A DNA stretch of 53,069 nucleotides from Candidatus Sungiibacteriota bacterium (GCA_016206285.1 JACQRW010000016.1:1-53069), one strand, 5' to 3'. Counted from the first letter of the stretch, positions 33,484-44,704 are shown. Numbers and translations: made by a program. The notes: generated from the sequence alone by a model not told the origin.

Positions 33484-34917
33484 TTAAGGCTGAAGTGTTT
33501 CGATCATCTTTCCCACGGTAAAAAGTTGGTTTTCATGGAAACGGGGCGCAATCAGCTGAAGCCCTACGGGAAGTTTGGCATTGCCCCGCATGACAAATCC
33601 GGCCGGGATGGAAATGCCGGGAAGGCCGGCGAGATTGACCGCAACCGTATAGATATCGGCCAGATACATTTTGAGCGGATCATCTTTTTTCTCTCCGCAC
33701 ATGAACGCAGGAGTCGGGGTGGTCGGTCCTATGAGCACGTCCACTTTCGCGAATGCGTCTGAAAAATCTTTGCTGATGAGCCGGCGTACCTGTTGCGCTT
33801 TAGTGTAGTATGCATCGTAATAACCGGCGGAAAGCGCATACGTGCCGAGCATAATGCGCCGTTTGATCTCGGGGCCAAATCCTCTTGCGCGGGATTGAGC
33901 GTATACGTCAAATAACGTCATGCTTTGTTCATGATGATATCCGTAGCGGATGCCGTCGAGACGCGCGAGGTTTGAAGATACTTCGGATGGTACGATGATA
34001 TAATACGCGGGAAGAGCATATGATGAGTGCGGCAAACTTACTTCATGCAGCTCCGCGCCCTGTTGTTCGCATGCGGCAAGAATTTTTGTAATGGCATCTT
34101 TTATATCCTGATCAAGGCCGTCCGAGAAATACTCTTTTGGCACGCCAATGCGGAGCTTTGTCGGAATTGGTTCGTCCGAAAAACTATCTTGGCCGGCAAC
34201 GGTGGCATCAAACCCGTCCTGCCCTTTGATCGCATGAAAAAGAAGTTCGGCATCGGCAACGGTTTTGGCCATAGGTCCGATTTGGTCGAGCGAGGATGCC
34301 ATGGCAATAAGGCCATGGCGGCTGACTGCGCCGTATGTCGGCTTCATGCCGACAATGCCGCAAAATGATGCGGGCTGCCTGATTGAGCCGCCTGTGTCTG
34401 ATCCGAGTGCGCCAAGGCACATATGTGCGGCAACCGCAGCCGCGGATCCGCCGGATGATCCGCCGGGAACGCGCGTAAGGTCATGAGGATTTTTTGTGGG
34501 GCCAAATGCCGAGCTTTCCGTTGATGATCCCATTGCTGAGTCGTCCATATTGGTTTTGCCGAGCAGAATCGCGTTTTGATTTTTTAATTTTCTGATTACC
34601 GTTGCGTCATATGATGCAATGTAATTTTCAAGCATGCGCGATCCCGCGGTGCAGTACTCCCCCTCGACAAGGATGTTATCTTTCATGGCAAGTGGAATGC
34701 CAGTGAGCGGTGATGCCGCATCGGGATTATCTTTAAATAACCTGTCAGCTTCTTTTGCCGCATCAGCCGCGCGGTCAGAAATTTTCAGAAAAGCGTGGAT
34801 ATCGTGATCCTGTTCTTGGATAGCAGCAAGACATGCATTCGTAAGTTCCTCGCTGGAAAATTCTCCTGTGCGAAGTCCTTTTGCTGCATCAGTGATGGTA
34901 AGTTGATTGAGTTGCAT
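33484..34917 (-). CDS. gatA: Asp/Glu-tRNA(Asn/Gln) amidotransferase subunit A
   Basis: A 477-aa amidase-signature enzyme generating ammonia from glutamine so that misacylated Glu-tRNA-Gln or Asp-tRNA-Asn can be amidated by GatB. The catalytic triad is visible as K79 (AMKDNI), cis-Ser S154 in GGSSGGS and nucleophile S178 in SDTGGSIR, the same numbering as in Staphylococcus GatA. Length is typical. It starts 9 nt after gatC. gatB is not in this window. Confidence 0.97.
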   Translation of the reverse strand: MQLNQLTITDAAKGLRTGEFSSEELTNACLAAIQEQDHDIHAFLKISDRAADAAKEADRLFKDNPDAASPLTGIPLAMKDNILVEGEYCTAGSRMLENYIASYDATVIRKLKNQNAILLGKTNMDDSAMGSSTESSAFGPTKNPHDLTRVPGGSSGGSAAAVAAHMCLGALGSDTGGSIRQPASFCGIVGMKPTYGAVSRHGLIAMASSLDQIGPMAKTVADAELLFHAIKGQDGFDATVAGQDSFSDEPIPTKLRIGVPKEYFSDGLDQDIKDAITKILAACEQQGAELHEVSLPHSSYALPAYYIIVPSEVSSNLARLDGIRYGYHHEQSMTLFDVYAQSRARGFGPEIKRRIMLGTYALSAGYYDAYYTKAQQVRRLISKDFSDAFAKVDVLIGPTTPTPAFMCGEKKDDPLKMYLADIYTVAVNLAGLPGISIPAGFVMRGNAKLPVGLQLIAPRFHENQLFTVGKMIETLQP

Positions 34918-34926
34918 GAAAAGTAT

Positions 34927-35220
34927 TTATTCAAAAACCGATTTGACACTGACCATCTGTCCCCTTTTTTCTGATGTTGCTTCAATAAGGCCGGCTGAAC
35001 GGTGTTCGAGATCGGTATTGATCTGCGCGTCCATCCGCGTGATCTGCTCCAGATGCGTGCCTCCGGTCATGGGTTCGATCCCGGTTGTATCAACCTGATT
35101 AAGTTGCTCGACAAATTGCAGAATTGCCGAAAGGTCATGTTGAAAACGCTCCTCTTCTTCAGGAGTAAGTTCAATCCGCGCCAGATGTGCTATATGCTGT
35201 ACGTCCTCTTTGGTGATCAT
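34927..35220 (-). CDS. gatC: Asp/Glu-tRNA(Asn/Gln) amidotransferase subunit C
   Basis: A 97-aa GatC, the strap-like subunit holding GatA and GatB together. The pattern HIAHLARIELTPEEEERF followed by ILQFVEQLNQVDTTGIEPM is characteristic. Length is normal. It sits between ligA and gatA in the same orientation with short gaps. Confidence 0.95.
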   Translation of the reverse strand: MITKEDVQHIAHLARIELTPEEEERFQHDLSAILQFVEQLNQVDTTGIEPMTGGTHLEQITRMDAQINTDLEHRSAGLIEATSEKRGQMVSVKSVFE

Positions 35221-35235
35221 GAATTGCTTTCAAAA

Positions 35236-37381
<2,146 letters not shown>

Positions 37382-37386
37382 TTATT

Positions 37387-37806
37387 TCAATACGTGGTCA
37401 AGAATGCGCGCGCGACCGTGCGCTCGGTAACGGTTCCACAGAGGGTGTTTAATCCTCTGACGCTGATCTGGGTTATCATCGGGGGTGGCGGCACTGGATT
37501 TGCGATCTTGGTAATCGTGGAGATGCTCATGCATCCTCCAGATGCGGTCGATTGCTGCGGTATGGTGGTGGTGCATGGAAAACTTGCGCAGGGAAAATCA
37601 TTTTCCTGGCGATCCCGGTACAGAGTGCGCTCTATGCTTTGGTCTGCGGCATAGAACGCAATGTTTGAACTTTCAAATGTTTCCGAAATGGCGACTTGCC
37701 GTATAATCACGCTGAATACGCCAATACTGATGGAAAAAATTGCAGTGAGTATAATCACGACAAGCAGCAGGATGACCCCTTCTTTTTTGTTTTGTATTTT
37801 TCGCAT
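37387..37806 (-). CDS. PilX-like pilus assembly protein
   Basis: A 139-aa protein with a hydrophobic N-terminal segment (about 9-32) and then SNIAFYAADQSIERTLY, the pattern of PilX N-terminal domains (A..AAE..LE). It lacks a GF(T)xxE prepilin site, as is common for this group in Patescibacteria. Cysteines suggest one or two disulfides. It is the last of four consecutive minor-pilin genes and probably sits near the pilus tip or primes assembly. Confidence 0.7.
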   Translation of the reverse strand: MRKIQNKKEGVILLLVVIILTAIFSISIGVFSVIIRQVAISETFESSNIAFYAADQSIERTLYRDRQENDFPCASFPCTTTIPQQSTASGGCMSISTITKIANPVPPPPMITQISVRGLNTLCGTVTERTVARAFLTTY

Positions 37807-37837
37807 CGTATTATGTGTATATGCTTTATTATGCCGG

Positions 37838-38404
37838 TTACAGCGCGTCGCGTACGCGTTGTACGATAGTTGTCTGCAGGTCGAGATTGGGTCTGACGCG
37901 CATCGTGATAGTTGCCATAGCTTGTCCGTCGGTTATGGCCGGGTTTTGTCCATGGAGAATAAATGCAAGACGTTCTATAAATACCTGATCTCCGGTGAAT
38001 TCGTTGAACTGATTGTTTGCGCCATTTATGCATTGGTCTGCAGCCGTGACATTGCTGGTCGCACGGTAGATTTTTCCCGAACCATTCGGATCAAGATAAT
38101 ACACCCGCTGTCCGGACGTGCTTAAAAAGTGGATTTCCGACCCGTTGTTGGTACAGATGGTGCTTGCGGGCGTATTGGCGTCATAGTTGATTCCGGTGCG
38201 CATTTCTTTGGTAATCAGCTCAAGTGAAAAACGGGCATTATCCTGGATCGCCTGAATGCGGGTGATCGTTTCTTGGGTACGCATAACAATGAGCATAATT
38301 TGCACGGTTGCAAGCGTAATAAGCGCAAAAATGCTCACCGCGACAATAATCTCAATCAAGGTGAATCCATTTTCGTGTTTCGTGTTTCGTGTTTCGTGTT
38401 CCAT
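37838..38404 (-). CDS. PilW/GspJ-like minor pilin
   Basis: A 188-aa prepilin with motif NGFTLIEIIVAVSIFAL; predicted cut after G leaves Phe1 and Glu5. Its leader peptide is encoded by tandem AACACGAA units (38373-38402) that read EHETRNTKHE. The beta-rich body (IHFLSTSGQRVYYLDPNGSGKIY) resembles PilW/GspJ. ATG 38404 is preferred over TTG 38419 because it follows the PilV stop by 5 nt. Confidence 0.85.
   Translation of the reverse strand: MEHETRNTKHENGFTLIEIIVAVSIFALITLATVQIMLIVMRTQETITRIQAIQDNARFSLELITKEMRTGINYDANTPASTICTNNGSEIHFLSTSGQRVYYLDPNGSGKIYRATSNVTAADQCINGANNQFNEFTGDQVFIERLAFILHGQNPAITDGQAMATITMRVRPNLDLQTTIVQRVRDAL
38373..38402. repeat. Tandem CGTGTTT units in a prepilin leader
   Basis: About four copies of a 7-nt unit (TTTCGTG) encode most of the leader peptide of the PilW-like pilin. 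The unit recurs in the repeats at 43160-43186 and 52640-52665. Confidence 0.8.
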
Positions 38405-38409
38405 ATTTT

Positions 38410-39123
38410 TTATCTCCAATTATACAGTCGTTCCTGGAACTGAAGGCTGCGTTCGCGCCCCTGTTCTGTCCAAAAGACTTTTGAAATGATTCCCATTTGA
38501 TCATTCGCATTGCTTACATCACCATCCGCTGTTCCATTGCACGGAGGCGATGAAGACGGGACGCAAATGGTAGTACACCGGCGAAATGCAGTAGGCGTAC
38601 CCGGACCGTAGGTATATCTGCGGTTTGCGTCGAGGTTAAGTAATCTGGCGCTGCATGCGCTGTCTGTTGTCGCTGTCGGTCTGGGGGTGGAAAACGAAAC
38701 GGCATCGCAGGCAAGAGTAACCATGTCGTTCACGTCTACGGTAAAGTAGTTGTTGCTGCCTTGTCCGAGTCTCTGGCCCCCGGCCGGATTGTCGTTCCAG
38801 ACAACTGGCGGCGGATTGGAAAGAATATCGCAAACCACGTTGTTTTCACGGATGGCACGGACCAGCTCTATGCCTTCCTGGCTAAGATTTGTCGCAATCA
38901 GTTTATTTTGCGATGACTGTGCACGGCTAAAACTGAACGCGACAAGCGCTACCGGCCCGATAATTGCCGCGGTCAGCACGCCAAAAGCAATGATCGTCTC
39001 GATCATAGTAAACCCCGTTAGAGAACTCGCTCGGGACATTGAATCCCGTGCTCGTGTTTCCGTGGCAAGTCGCGGGGCATTCTCTAACGGGGTAAACCCC
39101 TTGTTTTTGTGTTGGTACTTCAT
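38410..39123 (-). CDS. PilV-like minor pilin with duplicated prepilin motif
   Basis: A 237-aa protein with the functional-looking prepilin segment LTGFTMIETIIAFGVL (from about residue 36) and an extra upstream motif NKGFTPLENA (about 7-16). The extra motif and the 29 residues between are encoded by a structured inverted-repeat element (39012-39093). The body is a type IV pilin-like domain with several cysteines and a C-terminal ERSLQFQERLYNWR. The gene begins 1 nt after the FimT-like gene stop. Either motif could be cut by PilD; only the second is followed by the long hydrophobic helix. Confidence 0.85.
   Translation of the reverse strand: MKYQHKNKGFTPLENAPRLATETRARDSMSRASSLTGFTMIETIIAFGVLTAAIIGPVALVAFSFSRAQSSQNKLIATNLSQEGIELVRAIRENNVVCDILSNPPPVVWNDNPAGGQRLGQGSNNYFTVDVNDMVTLACDAVSFSTPRPTATTDSACSARLLNLDANRRYTYGPGTPTAFRRCTTICVPSSSPPCNGTADGDVSNANDQMGIISKVFWTEQGRERSLQFQERLYNWR
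39012..39093. repeat. Structured inverted-repeat element in the PilV-like gene
   Basis: Outer arms ACCCCGTTAGAGAA (39012-39025) and TTCTCTAACGGGGT (39080-39093) are perfect 14-bp complements. Inside, CGGGA/TCCCG forms a second hairpin. The whole element is open in the pilin frame. Confidence 0.85.
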
Positions 39124-39124
39124 T

Positions 39125-39718
39125 CTAATTTGCGTTGATCTGTCCGGTTACGCGCACCGTAATGATTTTTTTTACTCCGCTTGTGCTGGCAAGTTCGATA
39201 TCAACCCGATTTCCGGGAAATGCAGTACCATCATCCTTTGCGAGAAATACTGTGGCCTCCGGAACCTGAAATAAAATATGCATAGTGCTATAGGTGTTGC
39301 CTTGGTCGTCAAGCAGCCGGTTGATTTTCATATTTGCCGGAAGCGCGTACTCGCCGATTTTTTCGTTTTGGGCCGCATCATATGTATTGTTTTGAACACA
39401 ACCTGCGCAATCGTTGCGGTCTATAAAGCGGAGTACCTGCGGCGTTGGGCCGACAACGGTGCTTATGCGCATGCCTACCGAAGGAGATGGCGGCAGGCCG
39501 AAGTTGGGCGCGTAAATTACTGCAATGGCGGCGTATTGGGCCTTTCTGATCTCGTCTATTATTTCCTGTACAGTTCGGTTGATCGTTACTCCCTGTCCGA
39601 TGCCTGAAAAGCTGACAAAAATCTGTGCGCTGACAAGTATAATGATGGCAAGAGACACGACCAGCTCTATAGCAGTAAACCCACTCATTCTTTGCTGTTT
39701 TGATTGCTGGCGATTCAT
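39125..39718 (-). CDS. FimT/GspH-like minor pilin
   Basis: A 197-aa prepilin with SGFTAIELVVSLAIIILVS: cut after G13 gives Phe1 and Glu5. A globular beta-rich domain with a C-xx-C-type pair (DCAGCVQ) follows. It is first of the four-gene minor pilin set with its own TATACT box near the start codon. Minor pilins of this kind prime the pilus and may contact DNA. Confidence 0.85.
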   Translation of the reverse strand: MNRQQSKQQRMSGFTAIELVVSLAIIILVSAQIFVSFSGIGQGVTINRTVQEIIDEIRKAQYAAIAVIYAPNFGLPPSPSVGMRISTVVGPTPQVLRFIDRNDCAGCVQNNTYDAAQNEKIGEYALPANMKINRLLDDQGNTYSTMHILFQVPEATVFLAKDDGTAFPGNRVDIELASTSGVKKIITVRVTGQINAN

Positions 39719-39727
39719 GATATGAAC

Positions 39728-39733
39728 AGTATA
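39728..39733 (-). promoter_or_regulatory. -10 box of the minor pilin operon
   Basis: TATACT on the minus strand ends 9 nt before ATG 39718; predicted leader about 2 nt. Confidence 0.55.
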
Positions 39734-39751
39734 TCATATTTTGAAGAACTA

Positions 39752-39786
39752 AAAAACCCCTCCGCACACGAAGCAAAGGGGTTTTT
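39752..39786 (-). terminator. Terminator after the major pilin gene
   Basis: AAAAACCCC (39752-39760) pairs with GGGGTTTTT (39778-39786); on the minus strand it follows the pilA-like stop and ends in a T run. Confidence 0.85.
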
Positions 39787-39805
39787 GCAGTTCAGAAGAA
39801 TCAGT

Positions 39806-40390
<585 letters not shown>

Positions 40391-40510
40391 TGTATGTTGG
40401 TAAAATATGTTCTTTCAGAATTCGACCTTTCAAAATTATGTAAAGCGAATGCTTTCATGATATCCGGTTTTCAAAATGAGCGCAAGGCAAAGATATGCAC
40501 AGGCTGCGCC

Positions 40511-40975
40511 TTATGGTTCCAGCTTGATGCGGTAGTAGTCATTGCCGGAAACGGTTATCTGGTCAATCGGCTGATTGATTCGGGTATCATAACGGTATAC
40601 GCGCCACGAGCGAGTTTCCCCTGCAGATATACCTGCAAGCTCCTCTATCTCTCCTTGTTTCATTTTGAATGAAAAATGCGCGGTTTTTGCTATTTGGGCC
40701 AGCACAGCAGCAAGTTCGTAGTGATATGATCCAAGATTGCTCTCAAAAAGCCGCTTTTGTTTGCCGTCAAAATCTATTTCAACCCATGCGCGGCCTGTTT
40801 TTTCGCTTATGAGCAGCTGGTTCTTGGGATTGATATAGCCGTCAATCTCTTTGGAAAATGCATTGGTCAGGATAACCGTATTTGCCACGCATATGAGGGA
40901 TACTAATCCAAGCGCGACCCATGGGAGAGAGATGCCGATATCGATATGATAAAATTTCTTCTTTGTTTTTGCCAT
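40511..40975 (-). CDS. Single-pass membrane protein of the pilus locus, unknown
   Basis: A 154-aa protein with basic MAKTKKKFYH, one membrane helix (about 18-38) and an external domain ending in QITVSGNDYYRIKLEP. The domain has a beta-rich look reminiscent of DUF4430-like modules, but I cannot confirm a family. It lies between pilD and the major pilin. A TATAAA box (40988-40983) ends 7 nt before the ATG, suggesting a leaderless unit. Confidence 0.6.
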   Translation of the reverse strand: MAKTKKKFYHIDIGISLPWVALGLVSLICVANTVILTNAFSKEIDGYINPKNQLLISEKTGRAWVEIDFDGKQKRLFESNLGSYHYELAAVLAQIAKTAHFSFKMKQGEIEELAGISAGETRSWRVYRYDTRINQPIDQITVSGNDYYRIKLEP

Positions 40976-40982
40976 AAGTTTT

Positions 40983-40988
40983 TTTATA
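40983..40988 (-). promoter_or_regulatory. -10 box upstream of the 40975 gene
   Basis: TATAAA on the minus strand, 7 nt before the ATG. Confidence 0.4.
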
Positions 40989-41020
40989 TCTATTTATTGA
41001 GTATATCACGTCCGGTTCGG

Positions 41021-41818
41021 TTAAAAAAGAAGGGAAAAAAAGATTAGTCTTGACTGTGGTATGCATGCCAGCCCGGCCCCAAAAATGATAAATGGTCCGA
41101 ATGGGATTCGTTGATGCATCTGTTTCTTGCCTGCAAGGATCAGCAGTATGCCTGCTATGCTGCCGCTCCAGAATGCAAAGAGAAATGCGGCAATTGCAGC
41201 GGGAAATCCCACGATAAGCGAAGTGGCAAGAATAAGCTTTACGTCGCCGAAGCCCATCCATTGTCCTCGTGAGAAATACCATAGGCTGCACAGTGTTGCT
41301 GCAGCAAGCAGTGCGATACCCAGATCATAGAGCGCGATTCTGATTGTTTCGCCAGGCACGGCAGCACTTCTTTGCAAAACTGCGCCAAAGCCGATGAGGC
41401 CGAGGATAAGAGTGGCGCCGTCGGGAATGGTTTGAAAACGAAAGTCAGATACTATAATCACTAACATTGCGGGTATGCCGATGGCTATTCCGGCAAGCGC
41501 AAGCGGGAATGAAGTTATCGAAAGATTGCCATAGAATAATGCCCAAAATCCGCTTACATAACCGATAGCGCATGCAAGTTCTACCAGCGGATATTGCCAA
41601 GAAATTTTTTTGGCGCACCGGCGGCAGCGGCCGCGTTGGACAATGAAACTTGCCAGCGGCACAAGTTCTAGCCATGAGAGAAACGTATTGCAATTGACGC
41701 AATGAGATCGGCCGCCAAGCGTTTCCCCCTTATTTCCGCGTATGATTACAACATTCAAAAAGCTGCCTATGGCAAGTCCGAGACAGAAAATAATAAGAGA
41801 TAGAGCTAACTCAACCAT
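41021..41818 (-). CDS. pilD: Prepilin peptidase
   Basis: A 265-aa polytopic aspartyl protease that trims prepilin leaders and, in bifunctional forms, N-methylates the new Phe1. The cytoplasmic zinc-type cysteines are C40, C43, C65, C68 (CVNC, CRRC). The catalytic aspartates are D125 (SDFRFQTIPD) and D192 (GFGDVKL). About seven membrane spans are visible. Length matches full-length PilD. It serves the pilin genes around it. Confidence 0.95.
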   Translation of the reverse strand: MVELALSLIIFCLGLAIGSFLNVVIIRGNKGETLGGRSHCVNCNTFLSWLELVPLASFIVQRGRCRRCAKKISWQYPLVELACAIGYVSGFWALFYGNLSITSFPLALAGIAIGIPAMLVIIVSDFRFQTIPDGATLILGLIGFGAVLQRSAAVPGETIRIALYDLGIALLAAATLCSLWYFSRGQWMGFGDVKLILATSLIVGFPAAIAAFLFAFWSGSIAGILLILAGKKQMHQRIPFGPFIIFGAGLACIPQSRLIFFSLLF

Positions 41819-41826
41819 ACTCTTGT

Positions 41827-41893
41827 CATTCTGAGCGGAGCGAAGAATCTTTTACTCGCAATGTATGAGATCCTTCACTTCGTTCAGGATGAT
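41827..41893. repeat. Dispersed TCATTCTGAGCG-type inverted repeat
   Basis: TCATTCTGAGCGGAGCGAAG (from 41827) faces a near-complementary arm ending CTTCGTTCAGGATGA (41879-41893). I recognise this as a repeat common across many environmental bacterial genomes. It fills the pilC-pilD gap. Confidence 0.8.
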
Positions 41894-41897
41894 GTTT

Positions 41898-43100
41898 TTA
41901 AAACGACCCGATCAGATTATAGATCGGTACCAGCACCGAAGCGACTAAAACGCCGACGCCAAGACCCAAAAGCACGATCATAATCGGCTCGATCAAGGCA
42001 ACGAGGTTTTCAACCAACGAATCCACCTCCTTTTGATAGAAGCGGGCAATGCTTCCGAGAATAAAGTCAAGGCGGCCGGAAGATTCCCCGATTCGGATCA
42101 TCTGTGTGACCAGAATAGGCACCTCCGGACTTCGTTCAAGCGCAGCCGAGATAGTATTGCCTCCCTTGACCGACTCTACGGCTTTTTGAATGATTTCCTG
42201 AAAAATAACATTGCCGACTACATCGCTGGTAATGGTGAGTGCGCGGATAATGGGGATGCCGCCGACAATAAGCGTACGAAGGTTGTCGGCAAACCGCGTC
42301 ATATAGAGTTTTTGGTACAACTCGCCGAACACGGGGACTTTAAGCTGAAGTTTGTGCGCGATTCTCTTGCCTTTGGGTGTTCCCACCCACCGCCAGAGCG
42401 CCACGGCTCCTCCGATGAGCGCAATAAGCAGGACAATGCCCCACTGCCGCAGCAGAAGGGATAAGGCAATGATTGCTTTGGTGTAAAGCGGAATAGGCAC
42501 GTTGCTTTGCTCAAAAATAACCGTGAGCCGCGGCATGATGATGGTAAGCATCAGAATCATCACGATAATAAACGTGCTGAAGACGAATATCGGATAGATC
42601 ATGGCGTTGCGTGCTTTGGTGGTCAGATAGTATGAGCGCTCAAGATAATCGGCAAGATATAAGAATACCTCCTGCAGTTTGCCGGATTCTTCTGCCGCAC
42701 GAATCAGATTTACGTAAAATAGGGAAAATATATGGGGATGTTTGGCAAGAGCCTGGGAAAGCGCGAGACCTCCGTTCACATCATCAATCATGGCGGTGAG
42801 CGCCAGACGCATTTTTGGCTTTGCCGCATCGCTTGCAAGAGTGCGCAATGACTGTATGACCGGAATCTGGGCTTCAAACAACGTGGCAAGCTGGCGCGAA
42901 AGAATAACCACGTCTTTTTGTTTGACGCGTCCTCCGAAGCTCATCTCAAAGAGTGATTTTTCTGCCTGGGCGTGGATTGCAATGACTGTGAGCTCATTGC
43001 GGTGCAGTGCGTCAAGAGCCGCATCCTGGGAGGATGTCTCAATGATTCCTGAACGTATTTCGCCCGTTTTGGTGCGGGCTTTATATTCAAATGACGGCAT
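41898..43100 (-). CDS. pilC: Type IV pilus inner-membrane platform protein
   Basis: A 400-aa PilC/GspF. Two homologous cytoplasmic helical domains flank membrane helices: FEYKARTKTGEIRSG at the N-terminus, LSRQLATLFEAQIPVIQSL, RFADNLRTLIVGGIPIIRAL, and the closing membrane helix with IMIVLLGLGVGVLVASVL. PilC couples the ATPases to pilin addition. ATG 43100 (MPSFEYK) is chosen; the upstream open frame lies in a repeat. Confidence 0.94.
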   Translation of the reverse strand: MPSFEYKARTKTGEIRSGIIETSSQDAALDALHRNELTVIAIHAQAEKSLFEMSFGGRVKQKDVVILSRQLATLFEAQIPVIQSLRTLASDAAKPKMRLALTAMIDDVNGGLALSQALAKHPHIFSLFYVNLIRAAEESGKLQEVFLYLADYLERSYYLTTKARNAMIYPIFVFSTFIIVMILMLTIIMPRLTVIFEQSNVPIPLYTKAIIALSLLLRQWGIVLLIALIGGAVALWRWVGTPKGKRIAHKLQLKVPVFGELYQKLYMTRFADNLRTLIVGGIPIIRALTITSDVVGNVIFQEIIQKAVESVKGGNTISAALERSPEVPILVTQMIRIGESSGRLDFILGSIARFYQKEVDSLVENLVALIEPIMIVLLGLGVGVLVASVLVPIYNLIGSF

Positions 43101-43112
43101 GGAGTAACGACT

Positions 43113-43186
43113 CACATATAACATAAAACGTAAAACGACAGAAAATTCTTTTGTGTGTCGTGCTACGTGCTATGTGTTTCGTGTTT
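43113..43186. repeat. Imperfect inverted repeat, ACGTTTTATG family (copy 3)
   Basis: ATAACATAAAACGTAAAACGACA faces TGTCGTGCTACGTGC plus TTTCGTG units, with ACGACA/TGTCGT closing the loop. It sits between the pilT stop and the pilC start. Confidence 0.65.
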
Positions 43187-43188
43187 TT

Positions 43189-44271
43189 TCATCCTTCCCG
43201 CATGATAGACTGGATCTCGCTGGGGTTGGTGGAGTAAAGCATCGCGTTCTCAATTGAAATTTCGCCGCGTCTGATCAAGTCTATGAGAGAATGGTTTAAA
43301 CTGATCATACCCTGTTCCGAGCTGGTTTCAATGACCATATTCAGCTCATGACTCTTATTTTCCCGGATCAGATTGCGTACTGCGGTGTTTGCCATCATGA
43401 CTTCTACTGCCGGTACCAGGCCCCCGCTCACGCGCGGAATAAGGCGTTGCGAGATGATGCCGATCAGGGTGGAGGCAAGCTGTGCGCGGATCTGGTTTTG
43501 CTGGTTCGGTTCGAAAATATCTATGATGCGATCTATGGTTTGCGAGGCATTGTTGGTGTGCAGGGTTGAGACAATAAAGTGTCCTGTCTCGGCTGCGGTC
43601 ACTGCGGTGCCAATGGTTTCTACGTCGCGCATCTCGCCTACCATGGCGACATCCACATCTTCGCGAAACATGGATTTAAGCGCACGGTGGAAATCGAGCG
43701 TATCTGATCCGACTTCGCGCTGGTCTATGGTTGCGCGGTCGGACGTAAAAAGATATTCGATCGGATCTTCGATGGTGATGATGTGATCGGCGCGGGTGTG
43801 ATTGATATAATCAATGAGAGCCGCAAGCGTGGTGGATTTGCCGTGTCCGGTCGGTCCGGTCACCAGCAGAAATCCCTGAGTGAAAGAGGCAAACGATTCA
43901 ATAATCGGGGGCAGTTGAAGCTCTTCGAATGTGCGTATTTTGGTGGGAATAAGCCGTAGTGCAGCGCCGATAAATCCGCGCTGGAAAAAGGCATTGACGC
44001 GAAACCGCGCCCGGTCGCGGAAATCGTACGAGAGGTCGATTTCCTTTTCTTTCAGAAATTTTGCTTGTTGTTCTTCATTGAGGATTGTGAATACAAATGC
44101 TTTTGCCAAGTCAGGCGTGATGATATCATGCTGCAGAATCGGCATGAGTGCGCCGTCAATGCGCATAGCCGGATGTCTGCCTACTGAAATATGCAGGTCG
44201 GAAGCATTTTGCTTGATGACCGTGGAAAGCAGGTCTTCGAAAAGTTGTTCTGCGTTGTGGGGGTTTGTCAT
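43189..44271 (-). CDS. pilT: Pilus retraction ATPase
   Basis: A 360-aa secretion-type hexameric ATPase. Walker A is GPTGHGKST, Asp-box and Walker B regions are seen in VAMVGEMRDVETI and the His box in VSTLHTNNASQTIDRII. The N-terminal DLHISVGRHPAMRIDGAL and the retraction-type AIRNLIRENK segment (AVRNLIRENK) assign it to PilT, not PilB. It drives pilus withdrawal needed for twitching or DNA uptake. It starts 6 nt after a lone receiver gene. Confidence 0.96.
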   Translation of the reverse strand: MTNPHNAEQLFEDLLSTVIKQNASDLHISVGRHPAMRIDGALMPILQHDIITPDLAKAFVFTILNEEQQAKFLKEKEIDLSYDFRDRARFRVNAFFQRGFIGAALRLIPTKIRTFEELQLPPIIESFASFTQGFLLVTGPTGHGKSTTLAALIDYINHTRADHIITIEDPIEYLFTSDRATIDQREVGSDTLDFHRALKSMFREDVDVAMVGEMRDVETIGTAVTAAETGHFIVSTLHTNNASQTIDRIIDIFEPNQQNQIRAQLASTLIGIISQRLIPRVSGGLVPAVEVMMANTAVRNLIRENKSHELNMVIETSSEQGMISLNHSLIDLIRRGEISIENAMLYSTNPSEIQSIMREG

Positions 44272-44276
44272 AAAAA

Positions 44277-44660
44277 TTATTGAGCGAGTACTTCTTTTAC
44301 TTTTGTGGAAACTTCACTTGGGGTGAAATGCGCTTTAATAATGTATCCGTTGGCGCCAAGCTGCATGCCGCGCTCAATATCTTCGCGCTGCCCGAAATTG
44401 GTCAGAAAAATAATTTTTGTGTGGCCTAAGGATTTATCGGCTCGCAATTTTTGCAGCACGTCAAAGCCATCCATGGTTGGCATAACTACATCAAGCAGAA
44501 TAACATCTGGTTTCATTTTGGCGGCCTGCTCTATTCCCACCTTGCCGTCATTGGCTGCTTCAACTTCAAAGCCTTCGCCTTTAAACTTGATCACGTACAT
44601 ATCGGCAATGAACGGGTCGTCGTCTATGATCAGGATTTTCTTCGGCGTTGATTTCTCCAT
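44277..44660 (-). CDS. Lone receiver-domain response regulator
   Basis: A 127-aa stand-alone REC domain: acidic cluster D13-D15, phospho-acceptor D57 in ILLDVVMP, switch Thr in FLTNFGQ and Lys in IIKAHF. It lacks an output domain and so probably acts by protein contact, as PilG/PilH or CheY do. Between pilB and pilT it could set the extension/retraction balance; the kinase is not adjacent. Confidence 0.9.
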   Translation of the reverse strand: MEKSTPKKILIIDDDPFIADMYVIKFKGEGFEVEAANDGKVGIEQAAKMKPDVILLDVVMPTMDGFDVLQKLRADKSLGHTKIIFLTNFGQREDIERGMQLGANGYIIKAHFTPSEVSTKVKEVLAQ

Positions 44661-44666
44661 AACAGT

Positions 44667-44694
44667 AGTGTATCACGATATACGAAACACGCAA
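44667..44694 (-). promoter_or_regulatory. Promoter of the receiver-pilT-pilC unit
   Basis: TTGCGT (44694-44689), 16-nt spacer, TACACT (44672-44667), ending 6 nt before ATG 44660. Predicted leaderless start. Confidence 0.55.
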
Positions 44695-44704
44695 AATAAT
44701 GTTT

